From Salminus brasiliensis (taxonomy: Eukaryota > Chordata > Actinopteri > Characiformes > Bryconidae), in NCBI RefSeq assembly GCF_030463535.1, contig NC_132879.1, positions 41,229,970 through 41,293,969 of the forward strand: DNA of 64,000 nt, given 5' to 3'. Below the pieces are notes generated by a model. That model did not search any database. It was not told the origin of the DNA and saw only the letters and a list, made by a program, of their open reading frames with translations. How positions within the stretch are numbered: the stretch's first letter is position 1; each line of letters opens with the position of its first letter. Positions 37,374-50,626 of this stretch are shown piece after piece. Both the position numbers and the translations under genes were made by a program.

Positions 37374-40300
37374 TGCCCTTTATTATGTCTGGCTTTTATT
37401 AGATAGTAAACATAGCTTATTGAGGATTTGATTAAAATGGCGAAGAACTACGGACGGACCTCACATTGGTTTCAGACTGGCGAGACTAATTCTAAAAATA
37501 GAAAGAGAATGGATTACCTTTTGAAGTTATGTGTACAATATGTTGTGTGTGTGTGTGTGTAAGTGAATGCTGCTGTATTCATATCACATTGTTAATATTA
37601 AAAACAGTTGGATTTTTTTTATCAGTATTTGGGCTCAAGTATAAAGGATTTGTAATATAGGTATATCACTTGTAAATTGACTTGTCTAACAGTTACTGAC
37701 CTAAATGCTTGTATTATAATTATGAAACATGCCTATTACAGACTGTACAGTTTCAGACCGTATGGGCAAACTACTTCATTTCCACAATCTTTAGAATTTT
37801 TCCTACCATTTCCTACTAATAATTTACACTGAAAGCTCAGAATAAAAGGTAAAAGAATGAAGTGTCTTTACATATAAAATATGAAAGTCTAAATATTTAT
37901 GAATACAAACGACACTGTTAGACAAGCAAAGAAATGTTCTATGTAAATTGTTTTAAAGAATGGGAAACTTAGACATGAAATATCAAACTAGAAGTTAACT
38001 TTACTAAGATCAACTCAGTTTTGTCATTAACTGGGCATGAAAATCAACTGGTCACTTTACTGTGATTGTGAACCCTGTTTTTTAACAGTATTGGCCAGTG
38101 ATTTCCAAACCTGGTCCTGCAGTGCACCTGCACTACGAGTCTTCACACCCTGATCCATATAAGCAGCTCAATAACAAGACCTCAGTTAAAGTGGGTATGT
38201 TGGAACAAGAATATGATTAAATGTGCAAAGCAGGGGTCCTCTAGGAACAAACTTGATCTGGGCTAAAGGTTTAATAAAATGTGCAGATAAAGGATGGGAG
38301 ACAGTGACACACACCACAGCTTTAAAAAAAAAGAAAAAAAGAAAACTTTTAATGAACCACAATTCACATAAGTCATGTTGTAACATCTAACCTAACTGCC
38401 AAATACCACACAGATCTAACATATTCCTATAGATAGATTTTTTTATCCTGGCATTTTAAAGGCACAGAATCTGAGCAAAGTTTGCTCTAAGAGTCAAATA
38501 ATAATGCTCTTCCAGTCTTGATCAGACTGTCTGCAAATAATAGTTTAGTACACATTAAGAGTTGATGGTGTTGTACTCAAAAACATAATCTAGTCTAAAA
38601 CCTTAAGTCATGACTAGGCTAGTTTATGGTTTATGGTCACCTAATTCAGAGGGTGCACACAAGGAACATAGATCATCCACATCAGAGTGCCCTCCCTAAG
38701 AATTAGGACCGTGAAGAGAAAAATCATCTTTTAGCTGTATAATCATAGTACATAGTACATACAGTTAAATAAGATAAATGTGGGTAAAAATACCTGTCAG
38801 AAAAGCATCAGTACTGAGCAAGTTGACTTAAACAAGTGTAGTTGAGGACTAATAAAAAAAAAAATCAGTCTTTAACTACTTGTAGGGTTGGAGGAAGACA
38901 ACTAAAATTATAATCAACAAACAAGTCACTGAACTCATCACCTGCTGTATATATTCTAAAAGCTAAGCTAAAAGATAAACTACTTGCCATGAAAAACAGA
39001 AAAGCCAGAAAACAGTACACTGAAAAGATGGATAAATCTGAAGGACCAGTGCAGACAGTAAAAAAAAAAAAACAAAACAAATCCTACCATGTCCCCAATA
39101 AAACCATGCCAAGGTACTGTATTTAAAAAGGGAGTAGACGGTCATGTCTGTCCATTTTAAAGTATATGGAAGAGAATAAAAATGTATTTCTAAATTAATT
39201 TTGATGGTGCCAATTTGCCCCACCCAAGGGTAAACCGAAAAGCAGGAAACTAAAACAAAAAAGATTCTATTGTTCAAAACAAATGCACATTCCTATCAGT
39301 GTCCAATGTAACTTTATCTTGCTGTAAGCCCTCACCTTACATCTTTAATTCAAAATGTTCAAAACACATATAAATACGTGAGTACTTTTGAAGGGGTAAG
39401 CGGTTCAAATTGTTATTTCATATAATGATAATATAAAAGCTGGCTTCTGTTATAAGTGTGTGAGTTAATGTTTTTTTGTTCCTTTTTAACTAATTTTCAC
39501 TTCAGATGCAGTAGATGAAGATTATGTTATGCATGCCTTCAGTTTGATGTTGAAATAGGCCCTAAATTTAGAGAAACGTTGCATAAACAAAATACTTATT
39601 TTCTGCCCTGTTCAATGTTTGCATTTTTGTCTGAATGGTTTGTTTCTCTCTCATTGTTCTATTTTAGTCTCCTCTGCATTCCCATGTCCACAGTCGATTT
39701 GAAATGACTAATGTATCTGGAGTATACAGAAACAATCTGTCCTGTGAAAACATGCTAGAAAGCTGTAAAAACTAAAACATCTTATTATATAAATGATACA
39801 CATTATTAAATGTCTTTTTATAGCTTGACTACTTCCTACTGATTGTTTGAATCCTATAAAGGGCTCAACAGGACTAACATGTGTTATATGCAACCAACTA
39901 AAAACACTGATTTCAAATTAAATGTTAAACGGTGTAAACATACCATGACATCCCATCTATATGTTAGATGGGAACGCTCCATAATATTAAACCACAATAC
40001 ATAAGTTTTAAATGTTGGATAAATAGTATACATGTGCAATACAATGAGGTAATTTAGTTCTTCAGTTAAACACACTGTGCTCTTAGCTTAGAAAAAATTT
40101 GAATGGCTCACAGATTTAGTCTAGAAAAAACCCTACTCAGAACCTTCCTCTGGACAGTTTTAGTCAGACCAGTTCTGGTAAGTTATGTAATTGTTCAACT
40201 GATAACGAAAAACACAAAAACACACAGATGAACGACTAAAGAGGGAAATACAATGGCCAGAATTCTTGAGCGTGATGCTGAAACAGTGGTAGCAGTAGTG

Positions 40301-43300
40301 CTACATGCAGGCATCTTGCTGTTATGTCATGTGCAGTAATCAGTTGCTCTATTGTTCTGTTTAGATTAGAATTATGCAATCCCACTTTTGGCAATGTTTT
40401 ATTTGTAAGACTGCTAAAAATGGAATCATTAAATAAATAGAGGTCTCAAATCTATTTTAAAAAAAGTTTTCTTCATTTGGTAACACAAGATTTGCAAGAT
40501 GGACTTTATACTCAATTTGTGCCTTTTTACAAGTTTTTGTTTTGCTAAAACCACTACTATACTGAACAACTGTCAGTTTAGTATATTTCCTCCTAACTGT
40601 AGTTTTAGGCTTCATCTTTCTGTACATGCTAAACTCACTGCGTGCATGTGGTTTAGCCTCATGGTAAACAAGCACTGTTCTTAAGTGAGGACATTTCCTT
40701 CCATTTCCCTTATACAGTGTGGAAATGGTTAGTATTTTAAGAACACTAAAGTATGTTTGATATTTAAACCAATTAACCGAACCCTGTAAACAACAACTGA
40801 TAGTATAGTAACAATTAGCTGTTTTGTTTGTTTTTTGTAGTTTTTCGATTGTCCTTTTTGGTGGTCCTGTTTTCCTGGTGCTTTGTGCTATTCAAGCGTG
40901 CCCTTATACCAATTAAATACCACTAAACTAAATATTGATGCACATGATATACTGATGCACATATTGTGCATCATAAAAATGTCTTTCACAGAATCATATT
41001 TTCATCATATTGCTTAGTAATGTGTTGCTGCTACTCTTCCAACACTGTGTTTACTAGGGAAATACCAGGCTGAATTTCAGGGCAAAATGATGTAAAAACT
41101 TGTTTCAGTACGATTGTATGTCAAGCTAGAGTGTCCTATGAATCACTATAAATGTAAAGAAAGACATTTTTCTGATTGGAAATGCAAACACTGTTGATCA
41201 CCATCCTACATAGAGTTCTTACCTTCTCAGGTCTGCAGGTACTTGTGAAGCAACAGGGTTGCATGCTTCACTGTTTGCTTATCTGCAAAAAGAGATCCTT
41301 GGGTAGGGACGGATGGGGAAAGGATACGTTTTAGGAAGGGAGCGGGGTGTCTGGACACAAAGACTCACCTTGATTATAGGGGGGGGGTGCAGGGGCAGGT
41401 GCGACACACTGCACTTCACTGGGGCAGGGGGGAAGAGAAGAGGGGGAGCATCCTGCCTCCGAGTCCAGCTGCCTTCCGAAAAGGGTGACTATGTCCCCCT
41501 TCAGGAGACAACAAGAATCAGTCCAGCATCAACAGCACAGGCTAGCAGAAGAAGCAGCAAAGGCAGCAGAAGAGAAGCACTCAACCCTCAAAGGAGGAGA
41601 TAGTGGAGGTAAACTGCAGAGCTAAGAAAAGGTGCAACACCTGTTGAGACTTTTCCAAGCCGGTCACCAGGTCATATGTGCTTTACGAATATGGATACAG
41701 CACAGCAAGTGATTTGCGTTGTCTTCAGGTATTACAAAAATAAATAAACAAATAAATATCAAGTTATTTATTTTTTTATCTATCTTTAGTCTTTATCTGC
41801 AAAAATGAACTTACCAGTAGTTCATCATTCAAAGATCCCATCGCTACTCGATCAAGTGTGTTTGACTCTTTGTTTCTCGCTCTTAGTAATGCTGCATCAT
41901 CATTTATATCATCATTGTTTATTCTCAAATATCCCAAAATATCCACGACTGGGAAATGTAAATGTTTTCATTAACACACTGATCACCAACTAAATGCCAT
42001 AACAAATAACTACTCACATTAAAAGTCTCTTACAATCATTTGTGCCAACAACTGGATTAACTGTACTTGAACAGCATGACTAGATTTAACATTATTTACA
42101 GTTTATTACAATACAAACAAATCATTTACACTATTATTTGTGCCTTAGCAGCATCAGGATGTGCTTGCTGTGTAAACAGTCTGAACTGACCAGTAAGTGG
42201 TCATCTTTTTACTATGTCTTTATAAGATTTAAGATATTGCACCTTTGCATACATTATCATGCACTAAGGCTCGACTACATTTAGACACTGATCGTAAGAG
42301 AAGAAAACCACAACAAAAAAAAAATCCTAGCTAATTTTAAACAAACCAAGATTTATTTTTTGATTGCCCCCATTTGTCTACACACTGCTACAAAGAAAGA
42401 GAGAGAAAGACTGTCATTTGCAAAAGGGACTCCTTTTTCCAGCTGTGGGCCAATTTTAACAGTTTTTCTAGAGGGTGCACATTCTATGTCTTCTCAGTAT
42501 TTTTATATCAACTCTTATGAAAGGTAACATGATTTCTATTTCAGCACCTAAATTTAACAGACCATTCTTAGTTCTACAATGTGAGACACTTGGAAATATG
42601 ATATGTAGCACAGTAATACAAACTGTATATCTACATTACCAATGACTGATAGTGCTCTTACAGGTTGTCTATATTAAGTATAATGTGCAGTTTCACATGG
42701 AACATACATGAATTAATATAGTTTTATTTAAATATATACATGCCTATTGGTATATAAATACAACTGTCCATTCCAGAGCACTCCAATTCTGTCATTAACT
42801 TTTACAAATGGACATTCATGTACTGTGTTTCAATAAACAGTAAAAAGGAGAAGTCGATTAAAGTTATTTTAACTTTATTTTGACTGATTATGTCAAAAAC
42901 TGTAATACTTTTAAAGAACTTACATCGACAAATCCACATAACTCAATCACAGTAAGTAAAAGTATAATGGTAACACTTCAACATTAAACACAGTGAATGT
43001 AGTGCTATCCTACCATCAATCCATCTCTCTGTATGAGTATCAAATCAGTCAATAGAATGGACTGCTGAACACAAACATGAAGGGTTTCTGACAGCAATAT
43101 TTCCACTTTACTTAAAAATAGCTGCACATTTATGATATGAAGTAACTTTTGAATCATGAATACATACAGAATAGGTTATTTTTATCGTAAATGTTCATGG
43201 AGCATGAACTGCTGTTCATAAATACTGTGTAGTTATATCTAAAAAACAAAACAAAAATAAAAACAAAAAACAAACAAAAAAACTAAAGCCATAGAACAAA

Positions 43301-43734
43301 AGGAAAATGTCTGAGAGGCCCAGGAGTCCATGAAAACAAACTAACTACTTTTACAATGATAAGTGAGGGCTATTCTATGTTTCACTTTCTCACTTTGTTT
43401 CTCTCTCATTCTCTCAAATTCACATTTATTCTTCATGATTCATGGAAAAAAGACCAATTAAGGCTCACAGGGTTAGCACCACGCAAACTACACAATGTTT
43501 AGGGGGATACATAATTAGCTTCTCTTATACAGTTAAAGTTAAAACAAGTGGTGCTTTTAAAAAAACATTTAAATGATCTGGGGCTTTCTCTCTAATAACA
43601 CTGTAGAAAATGGAGCGTGGTCGATCAGTATCAACTTGACTGGAGTGTCAATTTGGACATGAATTACTGGCACCCGCTGGCAACACCCTGCGCTACACAT
43701 AACGAACTAATTTTGATAGAGAGTTTGAGCTGCT
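37374..43734. other. Intergenic DNA between mrps10 and the convergent RGG-protein gene
   Basis: Holds the 3' untranslated regions of the two convergent genes. Near 37840 'agaataaaagg' is a candidate polyadenylation signal for mrps10. At 38095-38170 'ccaaacctggtcctgcagtg' resembles a common fish repeat. An isolated GC-rich block lies at 41310-41625 and is listed separately. The rest is AT-rich with short chance open frames. Confidence 0.5.
41310..41625 (+). other. GC-rich block with a possible unrecognised terminal exon
   Basis: This block is G-rich and contrasts with AT-rich flanks. One frame with ATG at 41491 and TAA at 41623-41625 encodes 44 residues including RRQQESVQHQQHRLAEEAAK, an alanine/glutamate-rich helix-like sequence. 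'cccccttcag' just inside could be a splice acceptor, and another is 'ttgattatag' near 41380. I do not recognise the product, and no partner exons were found. It may be chance, a lost exon of an unseen gene or a non-coding RNA. Confidence 0.2.
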
Positions 43735-46320
43735 TTAAAACCGCCGGCCACCTGGGGGCCCCGGCCAGCGCTGACCCCTGCCTGGAGGCAGATGGGGAGG
43801 AGGAGGGGGTGGTCCATTGTGGTAGCTGCATGAAAGGATAAAATTACACATGTGGATTCTTGCGCTGCATTAAAAAGGGCCCGTGCTACAACTTGCAAGT
43901 TCTTCCTTAAAAGGAAATATAGCATTTACTACAAAATAGATTCATGCATTACTCATTTCTATATCAATCCATGTCCAAAGCTACAACATTTTAATTTATT
44001 GTAATATTGTTTTATAATTTAGCTTTCATGGTTTATAGTTTTTTTATTCCTCAGCAATCAACTTTGTCTTTACATTTACTTAGTCACTGTAAACACAGAA
44101 AACATGATGCTGAGATGTAAAGAGAAGTGCAGCCAAATGAGTTTGTGAAAGAAGAGGAGAGGAAAGGAAGACAGGGGATGGAATTTAGGTAATGGTCTTA
44201 CCCTCTTGGGTGGAAGTGGCGGGGGGAGCCAGGCGGCATCATGCCCCGTCCTCTTGGGGGCAGTGGTGGCCCTCTAAAGGCTGGGTGCCCTGGGGGCGGT
44301 GGTGGAGGGCCATGTCTGAAAACAAAATCATTTTACAATTTCATTGGATTTCTGAGCTAGTGATCTGCTTCCAAAGTCAGCTGAACACTGTTGAAGATTC
44401 CAGAATTGTTTTGAAAAAACGTATTCATTGTTGCATCTTCTCCAAATTGCATATCTTACTGATTTGAAAAAACATTGTTTCTAAAAAAGTATTGTTTCTA
44501 AAGCAACTACAGAGAAAAACACAAAAACACAGGCAACTAGAGTAACAGACAACAGATATATAAAGTTAAACCTTTTTTTTTTTTTTTTTTAAACAGAAAA
44601 GTATGCACCTGTGCATAGGTGGGGGAGGTCCCCTTAAATGCATTGGTGGGGGAGGTGGTGGGGGTGGCCCCATGCCCATTCCCATAGGACCACCTCTGCC
44701 TTTTCTTCCATGCATGTCCGGATATGGTCTTGGTCTTCCCATTCCTCTTCTAAAAACAATAAAAGGTTTTACATATCATGCACAAAAAAATAGGAAATTT
44801 TTAAAATAAAAGTACACAATTGTTGCATTACAACACGCTTTGCGTCTGAAATAAGCTACATTAACCTTGGAGCTCCACAGAAAAACTTAAGAACCAAACA
44901 TATCTTGGATAATCGAATTTGGGAAAACTGTAAATTAGGCTTTTTCACCAAACTATTCCTTTAAGATTAGGAGAACGTTTAGGATACTAAAGAAACTCAG
45001 ATATTCTGAAAGCTTTTGGCGCAACCTAATTGGTCCAAATCCGTTCATGAACCCATCATGACTTCTGCCCCTTCCTCTCCCCGGTGGGCCAAAGCCTTTC
45101 ATCATCATTCCACGTCCACCACGTCCTCCTCGGCCCATTCGGCCACCTCTACCTCGACCCCTGAATCCGCGACCTCTGTGAAAATAATACAAAATTTAAA
45201 AATGTTCAACCACAAGACAAATGCTCATCCAATTCGCTGGGTGGATCAGATACTAACCAGCAACACTGTAAGCTCCAAACATGTGACCTACCTGGATTTA
45301 TTGGAATCTGGAGCTGGTTCCTCTTCTGCATGCGTCTCAGTTGTCTCTGTTATCTCCGTAGACTCTTCCACCTGCTCAGTTGGGTCAACTTCCATCTGTT
45401 AAACAGCCAAAAAACAGCAATTCAAATTATTACAACATATTTTAAATATAGTCCTTGGTCATCTGCTTTGTGAGGATTCTAAAAGTACTAAACACATTGG
45501 CCTTACAATATTTTCTTTAACTGGCAGATATACTCAACTCCATTTCATGGTGCTGTTTATCAGTAAATTAATATAATCCTGGCAAAACACCCTTTATGTA
45601 TTCTATAATATGTGCTGCATTCAACAGACATAACATTGCTCTAAACTATATTTTATTTATTTGTTATGTGTATTTTGGAACATATGATTTTGTGGTTTAA
45701 TTGAAAGTCTTGCAATGTCTTGCATGTTCTGAAACTACTAAGAACACAGACGTTATTTTGTTTTGTTTTCTATAAAATCACAAGTACCTTCGCAAACAAA
45801 TATAAAGAAATAAACAATAAAAACAATTTTACATATACATATAAGTGTGTGTGTGTGTGTGTGTGTGTGTTTAGGTAATTTTCAGGAAGAACACCCTGAC
45901 ACCCTTGATTCATCCAAACCCACCTGAGAAATGTGTCAAAGGGGGAGTTTAATCATGCAGATTTCAGACTTAGCTAGTTAGTCTAGACATTAGTGTAGTG
46001 CTGTAATGTAAATTAAGCAAAATCTAAAACCTAAATATATTTGATCCAATATTTTCCAGTAAATTTTAAGAACGCGTTTTTCGTATAAGGTTATTTATCC
46101 TTCCCGCTACACGACACAGATAACGCTATATAGCACTAGCTAGCTATTCATTGTATCTGCATTTATTCTTATCGCTAATGGTTAGCTAGCTAGCTAACCT
46201 GAAGGAATCAGATATTGAGGCCAGTCAGTGTCCTAAATAGAAAAATAAACGTTTCACGTGGTATTCTACAAGATAACGTGTTTAACAAAAAGGCTGACGG
46301 CTTTGTACCTCTTTGCTCAT
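43735..46320 (-). CDS. Unrecognised acidic / RGG / polyproline protein, complete in six exons
   Basis: Minus-strand exons are 46309-46320, 45292-45395, 45026-45175, 44609-44749, 44202-44315 and 43735-43825; 612 bases, 203 residues plus TAA, all GT-AG. Residues 1-38 are acidic (MSKEMEVDPTEQVEES...). Residues ~39-75 are an arginine-glycine domain (SRGRGFRGRGRGGRMGRGGR). A middle part has RPRPYPDMHGRKGRGGPM. The C-terminal half alternates proline runs with HGPP, FRGPPLPPRGRGMM and a final PGPPGGRRF. RGG boxes usually bind RNA and are methylated on arginine; proline runs bind WW/SH3/profilin-type partners. A nuclear RNA-associated role is inferred only. The first coding exon is 12 bases. Exons 3-5 are multiples of three and every junction after exon 2 is in phase 2. 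I cannot name an orthologue. Confidence 0.75.
45845..45871 (+). repeat. (GT)n microsatellite
   Basis: About 13 GT dinucleotides in intron 1 of the RGG-protein gene. Confidence 0.93.
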
Positions 46321-46830
46321 GAACAGTAAACCCTACGTGAGATGTATTTTAACAGTGTTAGGAACTGCTTGTGCTGGCTAGGTAACCTAGCGCTAGTAAC
46401 CGAGTAAGGGACACTAGCTAGCTATCAACACAGACACGAGTCGCTGTCACAGACCTGTTCATTTCTTTTACCGGGCAGAAGCATAGAGCTTACCTCGACT
46501 GTAAGGCAGTTCGTGCAATTGACTCCTTATGAATATTTTCAACTCTCTGTTCAATAAAACGGACGACTATTTCAACCATAAAGTGTAAATAATGAGCTCT
46601 AACGCAACATACGCCAGTAGCTCTGTATCTAGACCGCTTTGAAATGGCGGCTTCTGTTAGTCCGACTCGCTGATTTCCAAGGCTTGGATTTTCTATTTTT
46701 TCTACAGCAGGAATAGTGCAGCGTTCAAGCCATCTCAGGAGCCCTGTTGTCGTTTTGTAACCTTCAGTCAGGGATGACCGATACTTGGAAGTCAGATGGT
46801 GCAGCATAATGTACCTAATTTAAGCCTCTC
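46321..46830 (-). promoter_or_regulatory. 5' region of the RGG-protein gene
   Basis: Contains the presumed 5' untranslated region and promoter upstream of the ATG at 46320. The run agctagctagctaacc near 46180, inside intron 1, and repeats of 'gctagctatc' near 46415 are simple-sequence features. No TATA box or coding exon of another gene was recognised. The boundary is inferred from position. Confidence 0.3.
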
Positions 46831-47019
46831 TGCTTAGCAGGGGTGGTCACTTTCACCCTTGGGCTGCAGTTAGCTTGTGCTAGGACAGCTGATTTTTGTT
46901 ACTACAAACAAACGCTCACAACGTAGAATGACCAAAAGTAACGCCTATTTTCAGGTGAGAAGACTTTGCTGTGTGGATTAAGCATTAATTGTTTGATAAT
47001 AATAATAACTGGACAGATG

Positions 47020-47830
47020 ATGAACTGGATGGTTTGCTGGGTGGACAGTTGCTAAGGTGCAGAGCTTGCTATGGTATCCCATATGGTTTATATGGTGATC
47101 CTAAGTGGTTGCTATACTGTTGCCAAGAGATTGCTTTGGCATCTGAACTGATTGATATTGTGTTGCTAAGTGGTTGCTAGGTTGTTGCTAAGATGATGCT
47201 GGTTTTATGTTTATAATAATTTTGTCTAAATGTTGGAGTTTGGTGGATTTGAATGGTGGATTGCTCTGTGAAAAAATTTACATTAATGTTAAGAAAAACT
47301 TAAGTTGAATCTGTTTAAAAAGCATAATGCTGTGGGAGGAGTAATGCCAAACAAAAAAACAAGTGGAATAATAATAAAAAAAGAAGAAAATAATACAACA
47401 TAAATACAAGGAGAACCACAGTGTGATTACAGTAGTGCATTTCCTGAAGAAAAAGGCAAGTGTCATTACAGCTCAGCAGTGTTGCTGTGAAATTGGTGTT
47501 GTAAGGTGGTTGCTAAAGTGTCACTATAGTATAGATGTTGGCTGCTAAGATGATGCTATGGCATAGCAATCGGTTGCCACGGTGTTAAGTAATAGCTAAA
47601 TGGTTGTTAGGTGGTTGTTATGACATCCAAGATGCTTGCTAGGTGGTTACCACCTGTGATAGCGACCAACCATTGCAAACAACTAGCAACACCTTACAAA
47701 CCAAATAATATAGGATGATACCACAGAAAGTGGTTTGTAAGGTGTTGCTAGTTGGTTGCTGTAGTATCCCAGGGTGTTTCTGTGGTGTTCAGAAGTGGTT
47801 GCTATGGTATCTGAATTGTTTGATGATAGT
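47020..47830 (+). repeat. Degenerate GTTGCTA minisatellite array
   Basis: Many variants of a roughly 20-base unit built on 'ggtggttgctaagg' and 'gttgctatgg' occur at 47030-47215 and again at 47470-47830, with a non-repetitive interval between. Such GTTGCTA-type arrays are dispersed in fish genomes. Units vary in length and sequence, so the array is old. Confidence 0.75.
47675..47759. repeat. Inverted repeat able to form a hairpin
   Basis: Arms 47675-47703 and 47731-47759 are complementary over 29 bases with one mismatch. The inner 23 bases (starting aactagcaacacctt) are perfect. The loop is 27 bases. It lies within the GTTGCTA array, where one part has turned round. Confidence 0.9.
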
Positions 47831-47934
47831 TGCTAATACTTTTGCGTAAATGTTGTTCAAAAACATTTGGCTTATTGGAAAAATGCAAACTAGGCTTGAC
47901 TGAACTACATATACACACACACACTAAAATACAT

Positions 47935-48250
47935 TGAGTGTTTAAGGTCTTGTTTTTACAGCATCATTGTCCTGCTGCAAAACCCAACTGCACTTCAGCT
48001 GTTCTCCTTTAGAATTTTCTAATGGAGAGTTCCAAATATGGGCAAAACCACATGGTGCCAACTACAGAATGATGCCACAACTTTAGTGGTCTATTTAAGT
48101 GATGGTTAGATTCAACAGGTCAGGCAGTAAATATTGCTGGGTATGGCTAGTGAAATTGAACCCATTTGTCAATTGGATTTGGTTAATTAGTTGAGTTAGT
48201 AAATTAGGGGGAAACTACTTTTTTCAAGTAGGTGATACAGGTCTTGAATA
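47935..48250 (-). mobile_element. Decayed Tc1-like transposon fragment
   Basis: 'cagcatcattgtcctgctgc' followed by 'aaaacccaactgcacttcag' is the antisense of the second catalytic segment of a Tc1-like transposase. Near 48190 'ggggaaactacttttttcaa' resembles the element's far end. No frame is intact. Confidence 0.5.
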
Positions 48251-49119
48251 GTCCTTTATTATTAATAAATTGATAGATTTTTTAAAGGCAGCATTGTGTG
48301 TTGGTCTGTTCTCTTTATTTTATGTTAAAATAAGTTTAATTATCAAAAGTAACAAATATTCAAAAATATTAATGCAAAAGCTTGTATTTTTAAAATGGCA
48401 ACTTTACAGGAGACAGAAAAAAATATTAACTTTTAATAGAAATCAATGTAAAAGGATTTTGTCTCTTCAAGCATTTCAAATGGTCCATTTATCATGAAAT
48501 GAAAAGTAAATGACAGCTGCAAGATTTTATTGAAAGTAAAATAAAATGAAGATACGAGGTGTTGTGCAGAACAACAAAAGCAAGTCAGAATACCGTTGTT
48601 GCTTCAATATTGACCAAACTGTTGATTTGACAAACTGTACATTCTTAAAAATCCAGGAGAAGACACAGAGGCTTCCGTATCGGAACCAGTTGTTTCAGGA
48701 TCAGGCCTTCATCCACCATCACTCTGCTGAACTCCACCACACAGATTAACACAACTGTGCCTATATATGTCCCATATACTGCACACACTGGAATTATTTA
48801 GACCAAGCATGCAGTAATGCAATGAATATGACACAATTGTTCTGTATTATAACAATAGAACACTGAAAATGTTTAGAAATTCATACTTATATACACAATG
48901 AATGCATTTAGCTACTTTACAAGTTACACTTATTGCTGACACAGATGTGCAAATGCACACACACAGCTTGTCTAGTCCCTGTAGCGAAGTACTGCCAATA
49001 GAACAGGACTCTATGGAGCACAAAAATGGAACTTATTGGCACCATGAATATAAAGCCCCCCCTCCCCCACAGCATTGAGCTGTGGAGACTTGTGTTCTCT
49101 GGAATCATGGAGTCATCCA

Positions 49120-49235
49120 ATACTGACGATCCAACATTCTGACCTCACTAATGCTCTTGACCATAAATTAAATCAAATCCTCACAGTAATGCTCCAAAAC
49201 ATTGCACTTCTGGTCCTAACTGCATTTTGTTGCAT
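49120..49235 (+). repeat. Fragment of a Tc1-like dispersed repeat
   Basis: 'attctgacctcactaatgct' and 'aatcctcacagtaatgctcc' resemble the 3' end of a fish Tc1-like element. A sister fragment is at 60190-60385. Confidence 0.45.
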
Positions 49236-50626
49236 TGTACTACAAACTACAAAGTTGAATCAATCTATCAGTCTATCTATCATGAACATTTTTAGTACAG
49301 GAGCCATGAGTGTTATAAACTATAAATTGGTACCTTTCCACGTCTTTAAACATTTAAAAGGTTCTTCACATGTTTCTTTAATGGCAGGTGGGTGGAACCA
49401 TTTATAAGATTGATGTGGTGCAGATAAGCCTTTTAAACAAAAGTCATTTATCAATGTTTCTCTGACTAATCAGCAACTGTGTTATTGCTGTGTAAAGCTG
49501 TTTGGTTCCAGAAATTCTGGAGCTGCTTCTAACTTCATGTAATAGGACAATCAGTCCTAACCAATCATTTTCTCTATTCCAAAACCAAGACATGGGAAAG
49601 TAGATCCAGTAAAATAATGTTATGACATAATGAATACAATATCTATAAAATATTAATGATGCTTACAATACACTGTGATGATGTGGTGGTAGAAATGACA
49701 TTGTCTGAGATTAACTTAATGTGTTAATGAATTGCCCTGGACTGCATGCTGATCTAAGCATGCTATTAATCTTTTTATTTATTTATTTTTTTCTTAATGG
49801 CAAAACTAACATGCCCAAAAGCCTACCTGAGCACAACTTGCTGAGCCCTGCTGGAAGAACAAACAACTTAGATCAGCAAGAATTCCATATAGAATAGAAA
49901 TGCTGTCTATTCAGGGAATATGCAGAAGTGTGGGCAAAACTGTGTGTCTATGTATGGAAAATTTGTCCCAAGCTTTGGAGACAACTTTTGATTTCCAAAT
50001 GCCTAGAATCAGAGAATCAACTATATGTGTGACCAACTCCCTGCCTTTTTGGCAGCATCAGTTGCAAATGACACCACAGAGTACCATGTTTTAAACATAC
50101 TGGTCAATCAGCACCAGACCACTACAATCCATTGCAGACCAGCATGGAATTGATGCAAGTCTGTAATGTTAGCTTTATTTGTGAATCTGGGAGACCAGGC
50201 TTTAGGTCTGGAGTCTTGTATCAAAGAGATCAAAGCCAAGTCATCTCTATTTTCATCTCCATTCAAAATGCAGAACAATTCAGGACCGGGTTTAATCCCC
50301 CCCCCCCCTCAGCAACTTGCAAACTTACATATCAGTAAACTTCATCTCCAGCAGCTCTCAGACCTCATCTCTGATATTAGTAAGCGAGCACACAGTATTA
50401 AAATGAACCGAATGTTTATTCTGCCATATCATTCTCGTAATATTAAACACACATACGTAAATAGGTCAAACACAAATCGACATAGGTCAAATAAAAATAG
50501 ACACAGCAATCAAGTGCCAGAAGGACTATATACACCAGAATTATGGCACAGCAGCAGGCCAGTCAATGAGCTTCAACATCTGTACAAACGGTGGCTAACA
50601 GTGTTCGCGAGCACAGCTCAGGATAG

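Noticed and set aside
46490..46807. 105-residue minus-strand open frame upstream of the RGG-protein gene
   Set aside because: No recognisable motif, and it overlaps the expected promoter/leader region. A chance frame is likelier.
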